Shown piece by piece: positions 60,601-64,000 of a stretch of DNA of 64,000 nt. A model generated the notes under the pieces. That model searched no databases. It was given only the letters and a program-made list of their open reading frames with translations, and was not told the origin of the DNA. Source of the stretch: Knoxdaviesia capensis (lineage: Eukaryota; Ascomycota; Sordariomycetes; Microascales; Gondwanamycetaceae); contig LNGK01000005.1 in the NCBI GenBank assembly GCA_001510575.1, forward strand, positions 1,096,466 to 1,160,465. The letters are read 5' to 3'. A program made the translations under genes and the position numbers. Numbering within the stretch: position 1 is the first letter of the stretch; each line of letters opens with the position of its first letter.

Positions 60601-61875
60601 GCTTGGCAAATTCATCGTACCGCCCACACCCCCTTCCCCCCTAAAAATCCGTTACATATGTCTCCAGGCGGTGTGTGTGATAGGCCAGAGCCTGCAGTAC
60701 TTAGAAGCCACTCAGCGCGCCCCGTGCAGCCTGTCCCGTGCAGCGTGGGCTTACACTTTACTCGTACGCATAGTACTGCCAGTTCCCATACGTATCAGTT
60801 CCTTTTTCCCTCGTTATCTACTGTATTTTAATCCGTAGCTCAATTTCCAGTCGGCCGTTTGCTCCTCCTTTCGGAATTTGTGCGTTGGCAGACCGGGGGG
60901 GGGCGTGGGTGGGAGGGCAGGTTTTCCTTATGCCGATTCTGATACGATGCATACTACTTACTACACTACTACTCTTCTGCCTGACCTGTGCATACAACCT
61001 GCTGCAGCTGGCAATCGTCAATCTCGAGTAGCTCGTCGCTCCATTCCCAACCCAGCAGCAACTTTCGAGCAAATATTGAACAATGAGCGAAATTCGGCTG
61101 CGGCTGGCTAGCTATCACGCACACGTCTTGTCTTCGGGGGCGCCGCGTGTCACTAATCGTTCGTGGCGGTCAGCCAGGAATCCTGTTCTTTCTGCTTCAC
61201 ACCTTGGATTACCCATTCGCTCCATGCATAGGAATTGCCAATTACCCTCTTGGCCAGCATAAGTAATCCCAAATTCACGACCGAGCGCTAAATGGGAATC
61301 CTGCAAGGAGTGCCTGTCTGTTCAAGAGATATGCTGTAACTTATAAGCTCTTTACCAGACATCCAGAACCCATCGACACGCTCTGGAGAAGCACAGACGC
61401 CCTTCCTTTCCATACGAACAGAGAGCATTGACGCTCTGAACCTCCTCTGGTCGTGAACTGTGGTTGAGTGGGCTCTACGGCCGGTAATCCCTTGGGGTCT
61501 ACATGCTGCCGAACTGGCCCAATTGTTCGCGGTCACCCCCAATTGCCTCTCTCTCGTGCTGCATCTGGATCGTGCAAATGCTTCTTGCCCAGCCCAATAT
61601 CAGAGAGGGCGAAGAATGCCGATGAAGCAGATCCTCGCCTGGGCATCTCGGAGCCCATCTCAGACATATGTCGATGTATACAGGTAGCAGTGTGCACTAT
61701 GTAGAAGTACCTGTAATCTCTGACACGCTCCAGCTTCTCTCTCGGCTCTGATCACCCTCTCTGCACAATGCAAATGCACATGCATTCTCTTCTTGCAGGG
61801 CCTGGGCCTGTTCTGGCTGGAAACTACTCAGACATATACCGACCTGGAATTTCTATATTGCCCAGGCCCCCCATT

Positions 61876-61972
61876 GTACTGGGTACAAGGTCTCACACAT
61901 AAAGTGACCTTTTTTCCTGCCTGAAACGCGTGATTCACGTCTTCCTCTTGTACCTTTGCATGTACCCAGTAC
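61876..61972. repeat. 12-bp inverted repeat, 73-nt spacer
   Basis: GTACTGGGTACA at 61876-61887 is the exact complement of TGTACCCAGTAC at 61961-61972. It lies just before the pyrimidine-rich leader of the right-edge gene. Confidence 0.75.
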
Positions 61973-63184
61973 CTTGTCCCACTCTTTCGCTTTTTTATAC
62001 CAGCTTGCACAAAAAATGAGCTGTGCCAGAGCTCCTTCGTTCTCCTCAGTTTTTTTTTTTCCCTTTTTGTGCCCTGATCATTTCATATTTCCACCCATCT
62101 CCGGTCCTCTCTCTCTCTTTTTCTTCCTTTCCTTTTTTCTTCCTCCTTCATACCACTTTTCTCCATTTTCCTCACACCCCCCCTTTTTCTTCTGCTACCA
62201 CCTTTCCACCCTCTCTTATCCCTGGTTTCTTCGTTAAAACTCCCTTTTCTATTCTTCGGTTTATCTTTCAACCCAAGAATTCCCATACCCCCCCCTTCTT
62301 CCAATCCCTGGCCCTGTCCAGCTTCTTTCTCCCCCTCCCTCTTCTCTCTCCCTCATTGGAGCGAACTTGGAAGAGGCCTAAAGTATCTTTCTCTTGGTTT
62401 TGAAGTGTCAAAACCTCTCTTACCCCCAGATCACTCGTTTCTCGTTTTTTCCCCCTTCGTCATTTTTTTTCCTGGTGACGGATACAACTTCAAATCTCGA
62501 GATCTCGACTTTGTTTCCTTGGGACAACCTCGCAAACTTCCCCTTTTTGTTGATTCAAAATTCGGTCTCCTCGCCAATTACTCTCACCTCTTCGATTCGA
62601 ACTTAGTATACTCGACTCGATCATCCATCTCGCTTCCGAAACTTGTTTCCAGCAAAAATCAACCCAGTCGACAGCCTTTTAACCATTGAAGACTGACTCG
62701 ACGTAACGACTCTTTAACCCCTTCAACGCCACTTTCTCCGAACTTAAACTTTCGTCGACCTTTTCACCGTCCTCGAACGTTTACTACTTCCCTTCTTCTT
62801 CTTTTTCTTCTCTCTCTCGCCCCGTTCTTGCCGTGTCTCAACGTGTAGCTCCGAGCCGCCCAGAACCGACGAAACTCCCCCAGAGCCGACCTCCGATTCC
62901 GAAGAAACAATCCTCGGCATCTCCAAGTCTTACGCTTCTCCTAACCAACTCCACCACATCGAACGTCTCCGAATCGAATATCGATAGCCTCACGTTTGCG
63001 ACGAGCCGTCTTTTTTGCTCTCTGTCAACCATAGCCACCACCTCGAATCCTCTCTCTTTTACTGGATGAGAAGTGCGTGGTTTGACCGAGACATCTGCAC
63101 CTCGCCCTTTGGAGATACTGTTGGCCGCTTTTACGACCAAGAGTGCTTCTCCCTTGCCGAGTGTGCATCCACCACTCATTAAAC

Positions 63185-63546
63185 GTATGTCTCTCTCTCC
63201 ATCGCTTCTCCCCACTCCCGCCTCCCTCTTTGGCCATCGTCTTTTTTGGGGGTCTTCTCTTTTCCCTCCTTCCCCTTCATGTCTTTCCCGAAAGGTTTTG
63301 CAAACGCAGCAGAACTAGAACTTGCCTGGCCCTGTGGGATTCACTAAGCGGTGAATGGGTCTCTTTTTGGTCCCTGTTACTCCTTGCATTCTCACCCACC
63401 TTCCTGTTCTTGTTATATCCAAGATTCATCCAGGTGTTTTTTTGGTGGACTATTTGTTTTCTTTTTCTCTTCATTCCTGGTTTTCAAACATGAACTTTTC
63501 ATTAACTTGGTTTTTTTTTTTTCACTTCTTTCCCACACACTTTTAG
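63185..63546 (+). other. 5' UTR intron of the right-edge gene (362 nt)
   Basis: GTATGT donor at 63185, ATTAAC branch-like motif near 63500, a T-rich tract and the acceptor TTTTAG ending at 63546, 73 nt before the start codon. The combination is convincing; the intron is longer than most here. Confidence 0.6.
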
Positions 63547-63619
63547 GTCGCTTCTTGCTCTGAAACAAGAATCCTCCTATCATACATAATCCTTTCTCAA
63601 CTTTCGATTTTGGCCTACC

Positions 63620-64000
63620 ATGGCTAACCCCAATCAGGCTCATCTAGCCTCAATGGATGATCCGTCTCGACTAGACGTCCTCAGCCACATGTTTAACAAC
63701 ACCACCCCCACCATGTCTGCCATGCAGCCTCAACAAATCGATCATCAGATGCTTCAGCAGCATGGCCTTCATGCTCATCCCCAGCAGCAACATCCTCAGC
63801 TCGTTGGTCAGCACCAAATGCAGCAGCAGTCTCTCCGGAGACCTCTCCAAGCTGCTAGCACTAACATTCTTTTCGGCAACTCGATGCAACCGTCGGGTCT
63901 CATGGCTTCGCCTCACAAGCTCCAGTCAAGCTCGGGCCCTATGATGGGCGTTTTTAACAAGAAGCCCCCTCGCCCTTCCGAGCTCCAGAACTCGGCCATG
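63620..64000 (+). CDS. Gln/His-rich protein, N-terminal 127 residues only (cut by right edge)
   Basis: ATG at 63620 opens a frame that runs to the window end (127 residues so far). It starts MANPNQAHLASMDDPSRLDV, is then rich in Gln, His and Met, and ends near a short basic/Pro stretch (NKKPPRPSEL). No DNA-binding or enzymatic domain has appeared yet. The very long gene-free upstream DNA, spliced leader and Gln-rich start are typical of developmental regulators in filamentous fungi; MedA/Acr1/Ren1-type proteins are Gln-rich and have long leaders, so they are one candidate, but I cannot confirm this from the part in view. The frame, start context (ACCATGG) and leader intron make it a real gene; identity is open. 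Confidence 0.75.
   Translation, partial: MANPNQAHLASMDDPSRLDVLSHMFNNTTPTMSAMQPQQIDHQMLQQHGLHAHPQQQHPQLVGQHQMQQQSLRRPLQAASTNILFGNSMQPSGLMASPHKLQSSSGPMMGVFNKKPPRPSELQNSAM

Larger units (their letters stand above)
53193..63619. other. 10.4-kb region without a supportable protein gene
   Basis: Open frames here are short or encode only Ser-Leu runs from CT repeats. The region holds many CT or GA tracts (listed separately), a GC-rich CCAAT-containing patch near 57480-57640, a TATA-like CATATATAAAAAG near 58116, and an inverted repeat at 61876-61972. From about 62000 to 63180 it is a pyrimidine-rich leader of the right-edge gene. Long control regions of this kind precede developmental regulators in filamentous fungi; non-coding transcripts are possible but not shown by sequence. 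Confidence 0.6.

Overview
The window looks like nuclear chromosomal DNA of a filamentous ascomycete (Pezizomycotina; a Eurotiomycete is my best guess, not proven). The reasons are short GT-AG introns with CTRAY-type branch points, CT-rich leaders, TTAGGG-type repeat units, and fungal proteins such as a BimD/Pds5-type cohesin factor, sorting nexin 41, a Pan1 with many QxTG repeats and a microsomal Cbr1. I see no bacterial-style operons, no intact transposon, no rRNA and no convincing tRNA.

Layout, left to right. 1-4224 (-): a disordered, probably nuclear protein cut by the left edge, three exons in view. 7711-9563 (-): PA2G4/Cdb4-family protein. 11156-13499 (+): Snf5, a chromatin-remodelling subunit. 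14550-19190 (-): Pds5/BimD cohesin factor. 21265-22767 (+): Ser/Thr-rich GPI-anchored surface protein. 23475-24785 (+): mRNA guanylyltransferase. 25767-28007 (+): single-pass membrane protein with a long disordered tail. 29441-31798 (+): sorting nexin 41. 31799-35129: gene-poor stretch with two broken small Cys-rich ORFs and telomere-like repeats. 35130-39027 (+): Ctr9 of the Paf1 complex. 39932-41224 (-): NADH-cytochrome b5 reductase. 43474-47383 (+): large leucine-rich-repeat protein. 48637-53192 (+): Pan1. 53193-63619: about 10.4 kb without a supportable protein gene, rich in CT/GA tracts. 63620-64000 (+): start of a Gln-rich protein cut by the right edge, with a spliced leader.

The genes do not form one pathway. 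Several are nuclear gene-expression or chromosome factors (Snf5, Pds5, capping enzyme, Ctr9, perhaps the left-edge protein). Pan1, Snx41 and possibly the LRR protein act in actin or membrane traffic. This is an ordinary euchromatic gene neighbourhood, not an obvious biosynthetic or defence cluster.

The unusual material is outside the coding exons. It comprises repeated TTAGGG/CCCTAA units in at least six intergenic regions, including a 75-bp near-palindrome; two decayed small Cys-rich reading frames; a nested hairpin inside an intron; a GC-AG intron and a stop-free 72-nt intron in pds5; and the long gene-free region before the right-edge gene. Exon borders were built by hand from reading frame, splice-site motifs and phase, so single borders could be off.
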